This document shows, in pieces, positions 32,160 through 45,424 of a DNA stretch of 64,000 bases. The translations under genes were made by a program, and so were the position numbers. Source of the stretch: Capsicum annuum (Eukaryota > Streptophyta > Magnoliopsida > Solanales > Solanaceae); the NCBI RefSeq assembly GCF_002878395.1, contig NW_025841136.1, positions 810,347 to 874,346 on the forward strand, given 5' to 3'. Numbering within the stretch: position 1 is the stretch's first letter; each line of letters begins with the position of its first letter. Below the pieces are notes generated by a model that was given only the letters and a program-made list of their open reading frames with translations, had not been told where the DNA came from and searched no databases.

Positions 32160-32585
32160 CCAGCTTCAATATTAATTAATCTTGGTCTTACTTTCTCTAA
32201 TATTTATTTATATATTTATCAGGTCTTGTAATGGTTTGTACTTCACTTAATGTTCCTATTTTTGTTGCTATAATGGGTGATTCTGTGGTGATATATCAGG
32301 TTTATTGATACTATATTTTGACTCTTTTGGTGAATGATACCTAGGTGGACTAAATTATTCTAGGTTTGGTAGATTTCAATAAGATTTTAGGTACGAATTG
32401 GATCTCTCTATGTCATTCTATCTCGGATTATCATACTAAGATAGTTACCTTAAATATGTTGATGTTCGGGGGTTGGAGTGGAAGGGTACCTAGGGGTTGT
32501 ATCCTAAGAGGGTGATTATTTTCTATGTCTCATTAGATGATTAATAAGTAGTTTCTTTCTTATTTGGATAATGTGTGTGATACTA
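32160..32585 (+). pseudogene. Element C protease region, degraded, cut by E2
   Basis: Weak but ordered similarity to the protease part of this lineage: a block near 32220-32300 (LTFSNIYLYIYQ), then VDLIV/ILG-like sequence near 32350-32400, and a C-terminal WKGT-type motif near 32480. The last readable stretch (LSYLDNVCDTI, to about 32585) normally leads into RT. RT resumes after E2 at 41051 with TSVDMPPLE. Confidence 0.6.
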
Positions 32586-35320
32586 TCATGACCTGAGACT
32601 ACCCCCTAGTCGTAACACGGTGTTTGGAACCACATGTGATCCTAAACTAACCCACGAACTAGAATATTGCTTGAGCAGCTGAATTAAATTGTATATAACT
32701 AAAAAAAAATTAATGAAGGGAAACATGATCATAAGGAAATCTGAATAAGTATATAACTGATAAAGTTTACAATCTGATAAAATCTGAAGAAATAATGTGA
32801 ATTACATTCCATAACTCTGACTGACTATCTATGAAGCCTCTAAATACTGACTATAGATAGCTGGGACATGCCTCCAACTACCACTATTCAATACATATGA
32901 ATGATAAAAGAAAAGTACATGAACTACTACTGACTGGAGCCCCCGATAAAACAGAACTCATCACCTATTGGCTGGAAGCTGCTAACTGTCAGATTATGTC
33001 ATGTAGGCTACAAATGGTACCTAGATTAAGAGACAATGTAGCACATCGATATATATATGGATCAGTACTTCTGGAATATACTGAGTAAACGGGGGTGAAT
33101 GCAATATGTAAAATTGATTTCATACGTAATCTTAAAACATGCATGCTAAGTTCAAAGTAGACTCACCAAGAGACTAAAATAAACTGAAAGATGGAGTATC
33201 TTAAAGCATGAGTAATAAACATAATCTGATAAGCTGATGAATCACTAAACTTAGATTCTTTGAATTTTTACTTTTGAAAAATAAGTAGAAACAAATATGG
33301 GAAGTGGTAAAACATGAATATTGTATGTAAATCTCATGTAAAGCTGAACATGCTATAAAATTGAATTGAATTTCATATATGTACACTAAGCATGAAAAAA
33401 CATGAAAGTAAAACTAAGAATGAAAGACCAAGCATAAATATGTTTCTGAGATAATCTGTATTTTGAAAGGCTGAATTCTGTATAACTGAAATACTGAAAA
33501 TATGTACACTTGGTCAAGCAAACATGAACTGAATATACTGATTACTATACTAACACTATGGGAGGTATTATGTAACTGACATTCCCCAATCTGATCTAAT
33601 TAGGGTCCAACCTATAACCCCTATTGGAAATGTGTTAATACCTTGCCACGAGTACTAACACTGGCTGATATGTGAATCCACAAGGTTAGTGTCCCGAAGG
33701 ACTAAGGAGTCACCCTCTACTGGAAGGTTCTCTCATGATATATGTGTCAACCCTCAACTAGAAGGAATATGTCTCAAACCTAAGCTGGCTATGTAGTTCG
33801 GGAACTTAGGGATTGCTACTAAGGGTCACACCCTATACTGGCAGGTGAGCCCCTATCCTGGGTTCGCTCGGTGTTAAATCCTACTCCCAACTGAAATACA
33901 CAGAAATTCTAATTGGTGCATGCACTTATAACTAATAACTGATAAGCTCAAGTCATGGCATTCTGAAAATAACAATGCATACAAATTTTGAGGTAATCAT
34001 AAATATATAAAGTGATAATTCTAAACATGATCATGGTGTTCTGACTATGATATTAAAACCATAGTCTGACTAAATTGTTACTTGAAAAATATGAAAATCA
34101 TGTAAAACATATAGGTATTGGGTGTTCATAACTCGCCAGCACTGAATGACCATAAAAAATTATAACAAAGCTTTAACACTAGAGTATGGGATCATGGTTC
34201 AACGACCCAAAACATAGACATTTCATCAAATATGTGAGAATCATGAACTTGAACATGGGAATGTGTTAAACATGATTACATGGATAAATTCACAAATTGG
34301 GGGTTTAACATGAAATTCACTTGAACATGACATGGGAATTGTAATTCAAAACATGAAGTATCTAAATCACATGGAATTACATGTAGACGTGGCTTGTACT
34401 TGCGTTAGTGAGGAGTTCATGAATTTATTCATAAGTTTCATGGAGGATTTCATAAAATAGAATATGATTCATGATTTTAAATAAAAATAGGGTTTTGGGG
34501 CTCATGGGTGAAAGTAATCCATTAATGAACAGCCACTTAACTTAATTGAACAATTTCTTGAAGAAACTTGAAATTAGAGCTTGAACCCTTTAATTCTTGA
34601 GGAAGAAAGCTTGAATCATGGGACTTGAATGATGAACTTGTGAATAAAACCCTATTTTTGACATTTCCTTAAAGATTCTTGAACTTTAAAGATTGAATTC
34701 TTTGATTCTTGGGGACAAGGGTTTGGATTTTTGTTCTTGGAAAGGAAAGGATTTACATAAGGATTTAATGATGAAAAGTGTGCAAAGAATGCCCTTTTGG
34801 TGTTTTAATCCGTCACTTGGGTGCTTGGGGTAAGGATAAATGACTAAAATTCCCTTGGCTTGTATTTAATAATTTAGGAAAATAGCACTCCGTGTCCCGG
34901 AGCTTGACGCAGTAACTTAGTCCCGCATCACGGCGCTATCGCGGTAGCTTACTAGTTCTGATGAAAGTGATCATAAATTTTTGCTCAGGTATCGGATTAA
35001 AGCGATATTGGTATCATTGGAAAGATTATTCAATTGTATATAATTTGGTGGGTCTTGAGATAAAATATTCCACATAAAATAAAATGTTTACACATTAAAA
35101 GTTGAACCTTATAGAATCAAATACCAAAATTTGGCTGAATCAAAGGCTTTTAGCTCAACTTTGCTCTAAGTGATTTCTATGAAGATTTTTCACCTCATAA
35201 GTGCTTCACACACTAGGAAAAAGCTCATGACACATTTATTCAAAGATAAATAGTAGGATTGTAGTTTACATACATAGAAACGATGGTTTGATTTCTAGCT
35301 CAAGAATGTGGGGTGTTATA
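32586..35320 (-). repeat. E2 3' LTR
   Basis: It contains the block shared with E1 and E3 at about 33771-33895 (GGCTATGTAGTT, CACACCCTATACTGGCAGG, GGGTTCGCTCGG) and another at 33561-33637. A GC-rich cassette lies at 34885-34950, 370 to 435 bases from the transcriptional start side of the LTR. No coding sequence. Confidence 0.88.
34885..34950 (-). repeat. GC-rich cassette in E2 3' LTR
   Basis: A CpG-rich stretch (CTCCGTGTCCCGGAGC, CCGCATCACGGCGC, TATCGCGGTAGC) in AT-rich surroundings. The first part is a near-palindrome, CTCCGTG-TCC-CGGAG. The partner LTR (40648-40672) keeps only the TATCGCGGCAGC part. Confidence 0.75.
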
Positions 35321-38300
35321 TTATCTCCCTCTTTGATTCATTCGTCCTCAAATGAGACTGGTTAGACTGAGAATACTAAGGTAACTATGACCATATACTG
35401 AACATACATGACTTGGAACAAGATTTCATAACTAAGTTTGAGCATGATACATGAACTGAACTAATTTCTTGAATACATGCAATGACATGAGAATGGTTAT
35501 AAGGATAAGATAGAAATGAGAGAGTCAACTTATGAGTAACTATTACCTCAGGTTGGTTCTGGTTTCATAAAGAAAAGTTTAGAGGTTTATGACATGAAAA
35601 ATTAGGGTATTACAACATCTCACCCTTGGGATCATTTGTCCCTGAATAATACTGACTTGGCTAAAATACTAAGGAAAAACTAAGATGGCTCATGGGAAAC
35701 TTATAAACTGAATCATGACTAAATATTTGAATCTAAAAGATAATGCATTAACTGAACTAAATTCACAATTTACATGGATGTGAACAAATTAAGTCTTGGA
35801 ATGGAAATATTCAAGGAACTTTAGATAGTAAGACTAGATTGAAAGATGAAAAAACCATAGAAACTTGTCTGTCTGACTGCTAAACTAAATTGCTGGCTAT
35901 ACAGACTGAATTATACTAAAATCTTATACTCAACTAGAGTATCTCTTCAACACTCTTTCTAAGAATTTCTAATAACATTAAGGAGTAAAGATTCTTAGGC
36001 ATGATCTAACTAAGATATATGAGTAAGGACGCTTAATATGGCTATAACTCTGTAACATGAAACATAGGCCTATGAAACATAGACTAGGATAGAATTACTA
36101 GGACTTAGGCAATGAAACTACTATTCTCAAGATTAGACATAGTTCTCAAATACTCCCTCAACTATACGTTTCCCCTTCAACACTACACATAACCCTACAT
36201 TACTAGTCTCAATCATGAATTCACTACCCCATGTATTTTTGCAACTTTTCATCTCAAGAATAATTCTTCTTACCACTTCAACTACTAAATTCCGTCGCTT
36301 ACTAGGAATTCACTAACTCACAATGCACCAATCTACTTATATACCAACATGACATTCAAGCCTATCACTATAACCATATATGAACTTCTAGGCAAACACC
36401 CACAAAAGCATCTTTCTCATATTCTCTAAAACTCTATCAATAACAACTTTCTTGCACTATTCATAAGAAGATACACATAGAATTCTTAACTAACCATGAC
36501 AGATACCAAAAGCTTTGCCTCAATCTTTCTTTAATCTTATAGACTTATATAAAACAAACATACAACAATCTTTCCTCTATAAGAAATATTTACTCTCTCC
36601 TATCTAAATAGTTGTCCATCACTATTATATTTACATAAGGAGAGGTCAGTGAAAGTTAGGACATGAGACCTGACCTAAGGAATAGAGTATCCACGACATG
36701 GATTAATTATAGAGATAAAAAAATAAGGATATACATGACATAATCTGAATTTCACTAGTTATTAATGGTGTACCATAAGTACATGGAACTGAACATTTTC
36801 TAATGCATGAGTACATGAGTCATGAGTTGCATGACCTGAGTTTGGAGTTCATAATTTCAGGGAATATGACTTGTACTGCTGAGTGAACTAGAAATCCTCG
36901 TACTAGGAACTGGGAGAGTACATGATTCTATGGAAAGTGGCTGAATATATGTTATGATTATGGAGAGGCATGAGTAGATATCGTGACGACTGAAATACAA
37001 CACTTTGAACTGAGATAAGAATGGTTCAGACATCTTCCTCCCCTATTATTGCTCTACAACACACCAGCCTCACTACTAGAATCTTAGAGCCTAACTTGGT
37101 TCCTTATTCTATCATCTCTATCTTAGCTTTAAGCCATCATTCTAAGTCTGTAGTCCCCTTTAATAAACTCTAGACTGAACTGCAACGACTTTAATTTAGG
37201 GCCCGAGATATAAAAATCCATATAAATACTAAACTCTTCCTGAAAGACTACACCTAAAAATATAAAACCCACTGCTAGCAGTTTCTTTGAGATACAAATC
37301 CTATCTTTCTATAGCCGCAATAGTCATCATATAATAACTCAAACACTGACTAACTTAGAATCTTCATAAGTATCACCATACCCTGAGTTTACACTATCTA
37401 GAATTTTAACTCTTCTTTCTATTAGATCAACCATCCACAATTCAAACTTAGATTCTAACACTTAACATAGATATTCCCAAACACTTATGAACTATATTAA
37501 CTTCATTCTTGAACACTCCCTTAACATATACTATCCTTAACTTTCTTTAGCTTAAAAAATCATCATATACTTACACCTTTTTTTACAATATACTTGTCTC
37601 ACTAAACACATAATCTTCTTTTTTTCCTTCATAGCCTACTAATATCACACCTCTAAACTTATATTTTCCCTAAAACATGAGAACTACCATTATAGAAAAA
37701 TTCCTAATATCAACAACATATATTTTCTAATCAACAAACATAAATTCTTGCATAAACTATTTCAATCCTTCTGGTTTACCTTTCATACAATTAGCCCCGT
37801 GGATACGTAATCTACTAAATCATGATAAATACTATCCCCATTTTATTGTTGCTAAACGTTTGGGTTCATGCTTTTAACTCTTGATCATATATTTTCATAG
37901 GATTCTGAGGAGGGATCTAAGGGCACATTTAACTTAAGCTTGGTCCAAGAATTTCATGAACATGAATAAAATATGTCAAACCTCAAAACTTAAAAGCACT
38001 GATAGGATAATTTTGAGCCTATGTGCAATCTCATAACTATCTGTGGGGACTGTCTGAGAAAACTCTATATGTAAGGATTTAACTTGATTGATTATTTTGC
38101 CTCAAAAATAAGTCAAAGTTAACATGAATGGAGTAAGATGAGAATCTATGTAAATTTCTTAGAGAACACTTCTACAGCATGATCTGAGACATAAAAGAAG
38201 ATAAACATTTCTTAAATGCTATGTAGCTACTCAAAGAAAAGTACAAACTTCTCCCTACCATTCCTCAAGACTCTACTAGATACGACTTCGTAGACACCCA

Positions 38301-38336
38301 CAGACACTTGAACTCTGGTCTCTAATATCAAGTTTT
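35321..38336 (-). mobile_element. E2 interior, non-coding and chimeric
   Basis: A PPT-like AAAGAGGGAGATAA (minus strand) abuts the LTR at 35320. The part 35321-35590 resembles the 3' UTR and very end of the chromodomain region of E1 (23513-23860). At 35590-35630 there is a second LTR-start-like sequence (minus TGTAATACCC, ending at 35614) preceded by a second PPT-like CCCAAGGGTGAGATGT (35615-35630). From 35631 to about 38280 the plus strand is pyrimidine- and A-rich with no recognisable protein on either strand. The leader next to the PBS (38200-38316) shares CTAGTAGAGTCTT with E1 and E3. Confidence 0.75.
38317..38331 (-). promoter_or_regulatory. E2 primer binding site (decayed)
   Basis: The minus strand reads TTGATATTAGAGACC, comparable to TTGGTATCAGAGCC with substitutions. 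It lies five bases from the 5' LTR at 38337. Its position is conclusive more than its sequence. Confidence 0.7.
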
Positions 38337-41043
38337 TCATGACCCAAGACTACCCCTAGTCATAACACGATGCTTGGAACCATAAGTGATCCCAATCTAA
38401 CTCATGAACTGGCATACTACTTGAGTAACTGAATTAAATTGTTTAAAAAAAATTTTAATGAAAAAAAACATGATCATAAGGAAATCTAAATAAGTATATA
38501 ACTAATAAAGTTTACAATCTAATAAAATCTAAAGAAACAACATAAATTATATTCCATGACTCTGACTGACTATCTATGAAGCCTCTACTCTACTGACTAT
38601 AGATAGTTGGGACCTGCCTCCAATTACCACTAATTAATACATAAGAATAATCAAGGAAAAGTACATGAACTACTACTAACTAGAGTCCCTGACATAAGAG
38701 AACTCATCACCTGCTGGCTGGAAGCTGCAAACTGTGATATTATATCTGTAATCTACAACTAGTACCAATATTATGAGATAATATAGCATATAGACATATA
38801 TCTGGATCAGTACTTCTTGAATATACTGAGTAAATAGGGGTGAATGAAAGAAGTAAAAGTGATTGCAAACATAATCTTAAAACATCCATGCTAAATGCAA
38901 GTAGACTTACCAAGAGACTAAAATAAACTACAAGTTGGAGTATCTTAAAGCATGAGTAACAAACATAATCTGATAAGCTAGTGAATCACTACACTTAGTT
39001 TCTTACAATCTTTACTTTTGTAAAATAAGAAAAAATGAAGCTAGGATTTGGTAAAACATGAATATTATATTTAAATCTCATGTAAAGCTGGATATGCTAT
39101 AAAACTAAACTTAATATCATGTATGGATACTGAGCATGAAAATTGTGAACATGTACAATTATGAATGCAAAACCAAGCAATAAACATGTTTCTAAGATAA
39201 TTTGTAATCTAAAAGACTAAATTTTGTATAACTGAATAACTGAAAATTTGTACACTTGGTCAAGTAAACCTGAACTAAATATACTAATTACTATAATTAG
39301 ACTATGGGAGGTATCATGAAACTGACATACCCCAATTTGAGCTAATTAGGGTCAAACCTGTAACCTTAGTTGGAAGAGTGTTAATATCTTACCACGGGTA
39401 CTAACACTGGCTGATGATATGGATCCACAAGGATGATATCCCGAAGGACTAAGGAGTCACCCTCTACTGGCAGGTACTCTTATGAGATATGAGTCAACCC
39501 TCAACTGGCATAAAGACATCTCAAACCTAAGTTGGCTACGTAGTTCTGGAACACAGGAATTGATACTAAGGGTCACACCATCTACTGGCAGGTAATCCCC
39601 CATCCCTGGGTTCTCTCGGTGCTAAATCCTACTCTCAATTGAAAGACACTGAATTACTAATTGGTGGATGCACTAATAATTGATAATTGATAATCTTAGG
39701 TCATGGTATTCTGAAAATAATAGTGCATGTAGATTCTGGGTAATCATAAACATATAAACTAATAATTCTCAACATGATCATGGTGTTTTTAATATGACAT
39801 TAAAACCATGGTCATCTGACTTGCTATTTGAAAAATATGGAAATCATTTAAAATACATTGGTATCGGTTATTCATAACCTGCCAGCATTGAATTACCATA
39901 AAATATGATAACAAGGCTTTAAAACTATAGTATGGGATCATGGTTCAAAGACCTAAAACATAGACATTTCGTCAAACATGTGAGAATCATAAACTTGAAC
40001 ATGAGAATGTGTTAAACATGAGAAATTAACATAATTACACATATAAATTCACAAATTAGGGGTTAAACATGAAATTTACTTAAACATGACATGGGAATTT
40101 TAATTCAAAACATAAAGTAGCTAAATTCACATAGAATTACATGTAGACATGGCTTCTACTTGAGTTAATGAGGATTTCATGGATTTATTCATAAGTTCCA
40201 TGGAGGATTTCATAAAATAGAATAATATTCATGATTTTAAATAAAAATAGGGTTTTTGGATCGGTTGGTGAAAGGAACCTATCAATAAACACCCGCATAC
40301 CTTAATTAAACAAATTCTTGAAGAAACTTGAAATTGGAACTTGAACCCTTGAATTCTTGAGGAAGAAATCTTGAATCTTGGGAATTGAATGATGCACTTG
40401 TGAAAGAAACTCTATTTTAGATGTTTTCTTAATGATTCTTGAACTTGAAAGCTTTAATTCTAGGTTTCTTGGGAAAAAGGCGGATTTGTTATTAGGAAGG
40501 GAAGGGTTTACATAAGGATTTGATGATGAAAAGTGGGAAAATAATGCCCTTTTGGTGTTTTAATCCATCACTTTGGTGCTTGGGGAAAGTGAAAATAATT
40601 AAAACTCCCTTTGGGCTTGTATTTATGGATGTAGGAAAACATTACTCACGTAGCGATACTATCGCGGCAGCTTACTAGTTCTGATGCCAGTGATCATAAC
40701 GTTTTGCTCGGGTATCGGATTGATGAAAAATTGGTATCGATGGAAATATAGTTCAATTATGTATGTTTAGATGGGTCTTGTACTTAGAACTTTCACATAT
40801 ATCAAAATTCATACACATTCAAAGTTGACCCTTGTAGAATCAAATACCTAAATTTTGCCAAAACAAAGGTTCTTAGCTCAACTTAGCTCTAAGTTATTTC
40901 TATGAAGATTTTTCACTTCATAAGTACTTCACACACTAGGATAAATATAATGACACTTGTATTCAAATATAAATAATTCGATTAAAGTTTACAAACGTAG
41001 AAATGATGATTTGATTTCTAGCTCAAGAATACAGGGTGTTACA
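38337..41043 (-). repeat. E2 5' LTR
   Basis: Partner of 32586-35320, with scattered substitutions and a shortened GC-rich cassette (40648-40672). The plus-strand end GGTGTTACA is directly followed by AA and the TACTA flank. Confidence 0.88.
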
Positions 41044-41050
41044 AATACTA

Positions 41051-42420
41051 GTGTTGATATGCCTCCTTTGGAGTGACTAAGGGTGGTGACAGAGATTTAA
41101 GATGTGTTTTCTACAAAACTTCCAAATGGTCCTCCCAGCAGAGACTTTAATTTTTGGCATTAACTTGGAGTGATACACCAATCTTATTTTTATTCGTTCT
41201 TATAAGATGTTTCCAAGAGATTTGAAGGAGTTGATGGGCCAATCATAGGATTTACTAAGTAAGAGACTCATCAAACCCATTATTTTACCGTGGGCTTCTC
41301 CGGTGTTGTTTGTGAAGAAGAAATATGGGTGTTTGTATATATTTATTGACTATCGATAGTTGAATAGGGTGACCATTAAGAATAATATCGTCTTTTGTGA
41401 ATTGATGATCTATTTGATAATATTTAGGGTACTTAAGAATTTTCAAAAATTAACTTATGGTTTGGGTACCATCAGTTAAGGATTAGGTCTTTGAATATCC
41501 CAAAGACAGCTTTTAAGACCTGATATGATAATTATGAGTTCCTTGTGATTTTATTTAGATTGAATAATGCCCTATAAAGTATTAGATAAATAGAGTATTT
41601 TAGCCTTATCTTAATGTCCTCATAATTGTGTTCATTGATGATGTCTTAGTGTATTCTATGAGTGAGGCGGAGCATGTGAAATATTTAAGGATCGTGCATC
41701 AAATTTAAGAGTTAAGAAGTTGTATTCTATGTTATTGAAGTGTTAGTTTTATCTTAGTCACATAGAATTCTTGATGCATGTCGTGTCTAAGGATGGCATT
41801 GTGGTCGATCCGACCAAGGTTGAGGCAATTTGGGATTGGTCCAGTCCTACTTTGCATACAATAATTCAAATTTTTTTAAGGTTGGCTGGTGTGTAGTACT
41901 TATCTTCTATTATAGATTCTTTGACTAAATTTACTTAGAATAATGTTCCCTTTCTATGGCTCGATTAGTGTGAAGGGAGATTTTAAAATCTTAAGGCTTT
42001 TTAAAATATAGCTTGACCTTACCTATGAAGGGTGAAGGATTTACCATATATTGTGATGCTTCAGGAGTTTTTCTTGGTGGTGTTTTGATGCAGAAAGGAA
42101 AGGTGATAGCCTATCCTTTGAGTTACTAGAAGACTTATGAAAGGAACTACCCTACTCATGATTTAGAGTTGGCAGCAGTAGTTTTGTTTTGAAATAGTAG
42201 TGACATTACTTATATGCGGTTCATTGGGAGGTGTTCACCAATCATCATAGCCTTTAATGTACATTCAACCAGAAAGATAATAATTTTAGAAAGTGCAAGT
42301 GGTTGGAGTTATTGAAGGACTATGACATGATAATTCTTTATCACCTAGGTGAGGCCAATATAGTGGTAAGAGCCTTGAGTAAGAAGGTGGTGAGTATATA
42401 TAGTCTTGCTTTATTGATAA
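41051..42420 (+). pseudogene. Element C reverse transcriptase and RNase H, degraded
   Basis: RT starts with VDMPPLE and VFSTKLPNGPPSRDFNF (41057-41150), then PVLFVKKKYG-like sequence (about 41300), YHQLRIRSLNIPKTAFKT near 41470-41515 and NYEFLVILFRLNNAL (41528-41575). The catalytic segment is at about 41620-41660 (VFIDDVLVYS), keeping the F-I-D-D residues. RNase H is unusually readable at 42027-42185: MKGEGFTIYCDASGVFLGGV, MQKGKVIAYPL, then YERNYPTHDLELAAVV. Its C-terminal block at about 42350-42390 reads IVVRALSKK, with Arg in place of the Asp of the usual ADALSR motif. Stops and frameshifts are frequent. Confidence 0.88.
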
Positions 42421-42629
42421 CGGAGTAGCGGCCTTTGATTATGGATGTTAAGTGTTTTGACAATAGCTATGTGAGACTGGATATGTCTTAACCCAATAAG
42501 GTTCTTGCTTATGTTGAGTCACGATGCTTAATGATGGAGCAGATTAAGTATATATAGTTTGAGGATGGGAAGTTATAAATCACTCTAGATAAAGTATTAA
42601 GCATTGAAACTGAGGAAGCGATTTTGATC

Positions 42630-43213
42630 CAGAGGATGTTTAGAGGATCAAGAGTCAAATTTGTGTTCCTAGAGTTGGTGACTTGACTAGATTAACCATG
42701 GATGAGGCTCACAATTTGAGGTAGTCTATTCATCTGGGTGTAGCTAAGATGTATCATGATCAAAATCAGCATCATTGGTGGTGCAGTATAAAAAAGTACA
42801 TCATGGAGTTTATGGCTAAGAATTTGAATTATCAATAAGTGTGAGCATCAGATATCGGGTGGTATGACTTAGAGAATGCCTTTACTTGAGTTAAAATGGG
42901 ACTGTATCATTATAGGATTCTTGGTTGGTTTACCTCAATATATAGGAAAGTTTGATTCTATTTCGGTAACTATGGATAGATTGACCAAATCAGCTCATTT
43001 TCTACCAGCGAACGTGAATTACAATATGGAGAAGTTGGGTAAGGTCTACATTCGAGAGATAGTTTAGTTGCATGGTGTGTCTATTTTCATAATTCTAGAT
43101 AGAGGTACTCAGATCACATAATACATTTAGATTTCTATATAGTGAGAGTTGTATACTCAGTTGGATATGAGTACGACTTTACACCCATAGACTGACGAAC
43201 AGTCAGAGCAGAT
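42630..43213 (+). pseudogene. Element C integrase, N-terminal and core part
   Basis: The HHCC region reads LTRLTMDEAHNLR, SIHLGVAKMYHDQNQHHWW (42690-42782), but the CxxC of the zinc finger is N-L-N-Y (about 42820), so both cysteines are lost. The core runs from 42876: WDCIIIGFLVGLP, VTMDRLTKSAHFLPANVN (first catalytic Asp kept), YIREIV, and after a stop ILDRGTQIT (second Asp kept) and LHP-stop-TDEQSEQ (third acidic residue kept) ending at 43213. There the frame is broken by unrelated sequence. About 130 residues of integrase are missing before similarity resumes at 45425. Confidence 0.88.
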
Positions 43214-44085
43214 GTTCACACCTAAATTTTGTCCACCCCTATTTGGAATAATTTGAGCTTCTTCAATTTTTTACAATTTTTGAAATAATTGATTTATATA
43301 ATTTAGGTGATTTAAAAATCAATTTCTAGCTAGAAATTTTCATGTTAAAGTAAAATTTATATATTTTTGTGTTTAATTACATAGAATTATATAAGTTTCG
43401 ATTAAGAAAATATTTTTAAAATCATTTTGAGCGAAAACAATGATTGAATTGAAAAACTCCTTAGTTATTTTTCCAAATAAATTTAAATTAGAAATACATT
43501 TCATAATTGGTTTCTAGATTTTTGAAAATAATTATTTTTTATAAAGTAGTTATTCCTAATTGAAGAAATGTAACGCTCATTAATTATTTTGAGATTTAAT
43601 TTGTCTTAGTTCAATTGACCAAATTCTAACTTGATCAACTTGGTTACTTCTTAAATTATTTTAGCTATATGTTGTATTCATCCAAAGATTAATTGGATTA
43701 GCTCTATCCCAAATGGACCCTCATGTTAATTTCCTTATCAGATCCAAACAACCCATTTATTCAGGTGTCACTATTTTAGGATTTGTATGGGATAAAAGGT
43801 AGATCTTATGTTGGTTAGTTTTATTTCTTTGAGGTCAAACCTTGGGGTACCAATTTGTTGAGAGATTCGATAACTAGAATTAAGTTTATACAAGACCTAC
43901 TCTTAATAGCCTAGATAGACAAAAGAGTTATGTAGATCGAAGAGTTTGTGACTTAGATGTCAAGGTTACTAAGCGGATTTTGTTAAACATATCACTCATA
44001 AAGGGTGTGATAAGGTTTGGAAACCAACACTAGAATTCTTATTCGAATGGACAGTCATCATACCACAGCTTAGTCAGTTGAGGCC
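43214..44085. other. Unassigned AT-rich insert, left part of the block within element C
   Basis: The boundary with C's integrase is sharp (…GAGCAGA then TGTTCACACCTAAATTTTG). Starting with TG it may be an LTR or LTR fragment, but I found no matching partner, terminal CA, PBS or coding motif. About 44000 onward may already be LINE. It is very AT-rich up to about 43640. Confidence 0.45.
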
Positions 44086-45424
44086 TAGAATTAAGGTAAC
44101 ACCAGTCCTATGGAGATTTCACAGAAAGGTTGGGTTAAGTACAACACTAATGGGGTATCAAAATAAAACTCGGGGAGTAGCTCTTGGGCTTTTTGTTTAA
44201 GGGATACGAAAGGGGACTTACTACATGCAGAAGGAGAAGCCATTGAAGACACACCAGTATGGAAGCAGAGCCTATGGCTATTTTAAATGCAGCTAGACAT
44301 TGTAGCTCATTAAAGTAGGAAAAAGTAATCATTCAGACTAATTCTTTACTGAGGCAGAAGATGTTAATGAGGGAATGGGAGATACCATAGAGAGTAGAAG
44401 ACATAATCAGGAAAATCTAGCAACTACATTCAACCAAGAAAGTATACATAATTCATATATACAGAGAAGGCAATCAATTAGCAGATTACTTGGCCAACAT
44501 AGCATTGGAACAAAAGACATTTACATTTACAACATTCTTACAACTACCAAGTACAAACAGAAAGATTCTGGACAGTAATAAGCATCAATGTTCCTACTTG
44601 AGGCTAGCATTATCAAAGAAGTAGACAAGCTGGAAAGGCTAAAGAAAGTTTTATCACATGCATCATATTTACAATATGAGAAGGTAAAAAAAAAGAGGGA
44701 AATCGCTACTTAGCCTAACTACACCAGCCAACAAAAAAGGACTCTCAGTAGATCGAGCGGGTCATAAGGTTAGATCTTCATTATGTGCGGCTCAGTAATT
44801 TGCTACCATCCAGTCATAAGTGGATCTGATCATATCACAATATACATCCCTTCTATAACTGTGCAATAATAACATTGTTAAGTTTCAAGTCAAATACCAG
44901 AATTAAGCACAATAATAGAAGCAACTTACCGAGATTAAATACCACATCTCAGTGGACTAGACCCTTTCTTTTAGCACCAAAAATCACTATATACACCCTT
45001 ACACTAGATATATCATCTAGAAAAAGAGAGAAGATAATATCAACCAAAAACCAAAGAACAAGTGTTAGATAAAAAAAGGAGAAAACAAGCTTACTCTTGC
45101 AAGTTGGAAGAGGATGCAACTCAGCAAGATTAAGGCACAGTGTTTGTCACCCAAAACTGAAGCAGCACAAATTAAAGGTTCTTGAAGTAAAGTAAAGCAT
45201 GGTGAAGGAAGTGGAAAGATAATAGGGAAGGAGTTGATATTAGATCATTTTAGAAACCCTACACACTATATATATTCTTTAAGCTTTGGATTGGGTCATC
45301 TTTTCGGCCAATCCAATTTTAGTGTTGTGGGGTTTTTTGTGTTAGTTGGATGGGTTGATCCATTCATTGTGGACATTGCTTTTGATTATTAATAAAAGTA
45401 CAAATTAAACCCAAAAAAAGATGA
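44086..45424 (+). mobile_element. LINE (plant L1-type) 3' end with RNase H domain and poly-A
   Basis: The coding part at about 44108-44540 is a type I RNase H domain of the kind found at the C-terminus of plant L1 elements: GWVKYNTNGVSK (44130-44165), SSWAFCLRDTKGDLLHAEGE, EAIEDT, and at 44465-44500 the C-terminal YREGNQLADYLANIALE. The first catalytic Asp is replaced by Asn (NTNG for NTDG). A 3' UTR of about 850 bases follows, with TTAATAAAAGTAC as a likely poly-A signal and AACCCAAAAAAAG at about 45412-45420. The 5' end is truncated. No clear target duplication is visible, and part of the host integrase is missing at the site. Confidence 0.78.

Larger units (their letters stand above)
32586..41043 (-). 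mobile_element. E2: non-autonomous LTR retrotransposon (LARD-like) inserted in element C
   Basis: LTRs lie at 32586-35320 and 38337-41043 and begin (T)CATGACC... and end GGTGTTA(C/T)A on the plus strand. The host motif TACTA is found on both sides (32581-32585 and 41046-41050), within two bases of the ends, and is read as the target duplication. The primer site is on the minus strand near 38331, giving the orientation. The interior is about 3.0 kb and no gag, protease, RT or integrase motif is visible on either strand, so the element depended on proteins from elsewhere. Its LTRs share blocks with E1 and E3. Its interior is chimeric (see findings). Confidence 0.88.

Noticed and set aside
36100..37800. 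Pyrimidine-rich E2 interior as a hidden minus-strand coding region
   Set aside because: Stops are frequent in all frames and no gag or pol motif aligns, even allowing frameshifts.
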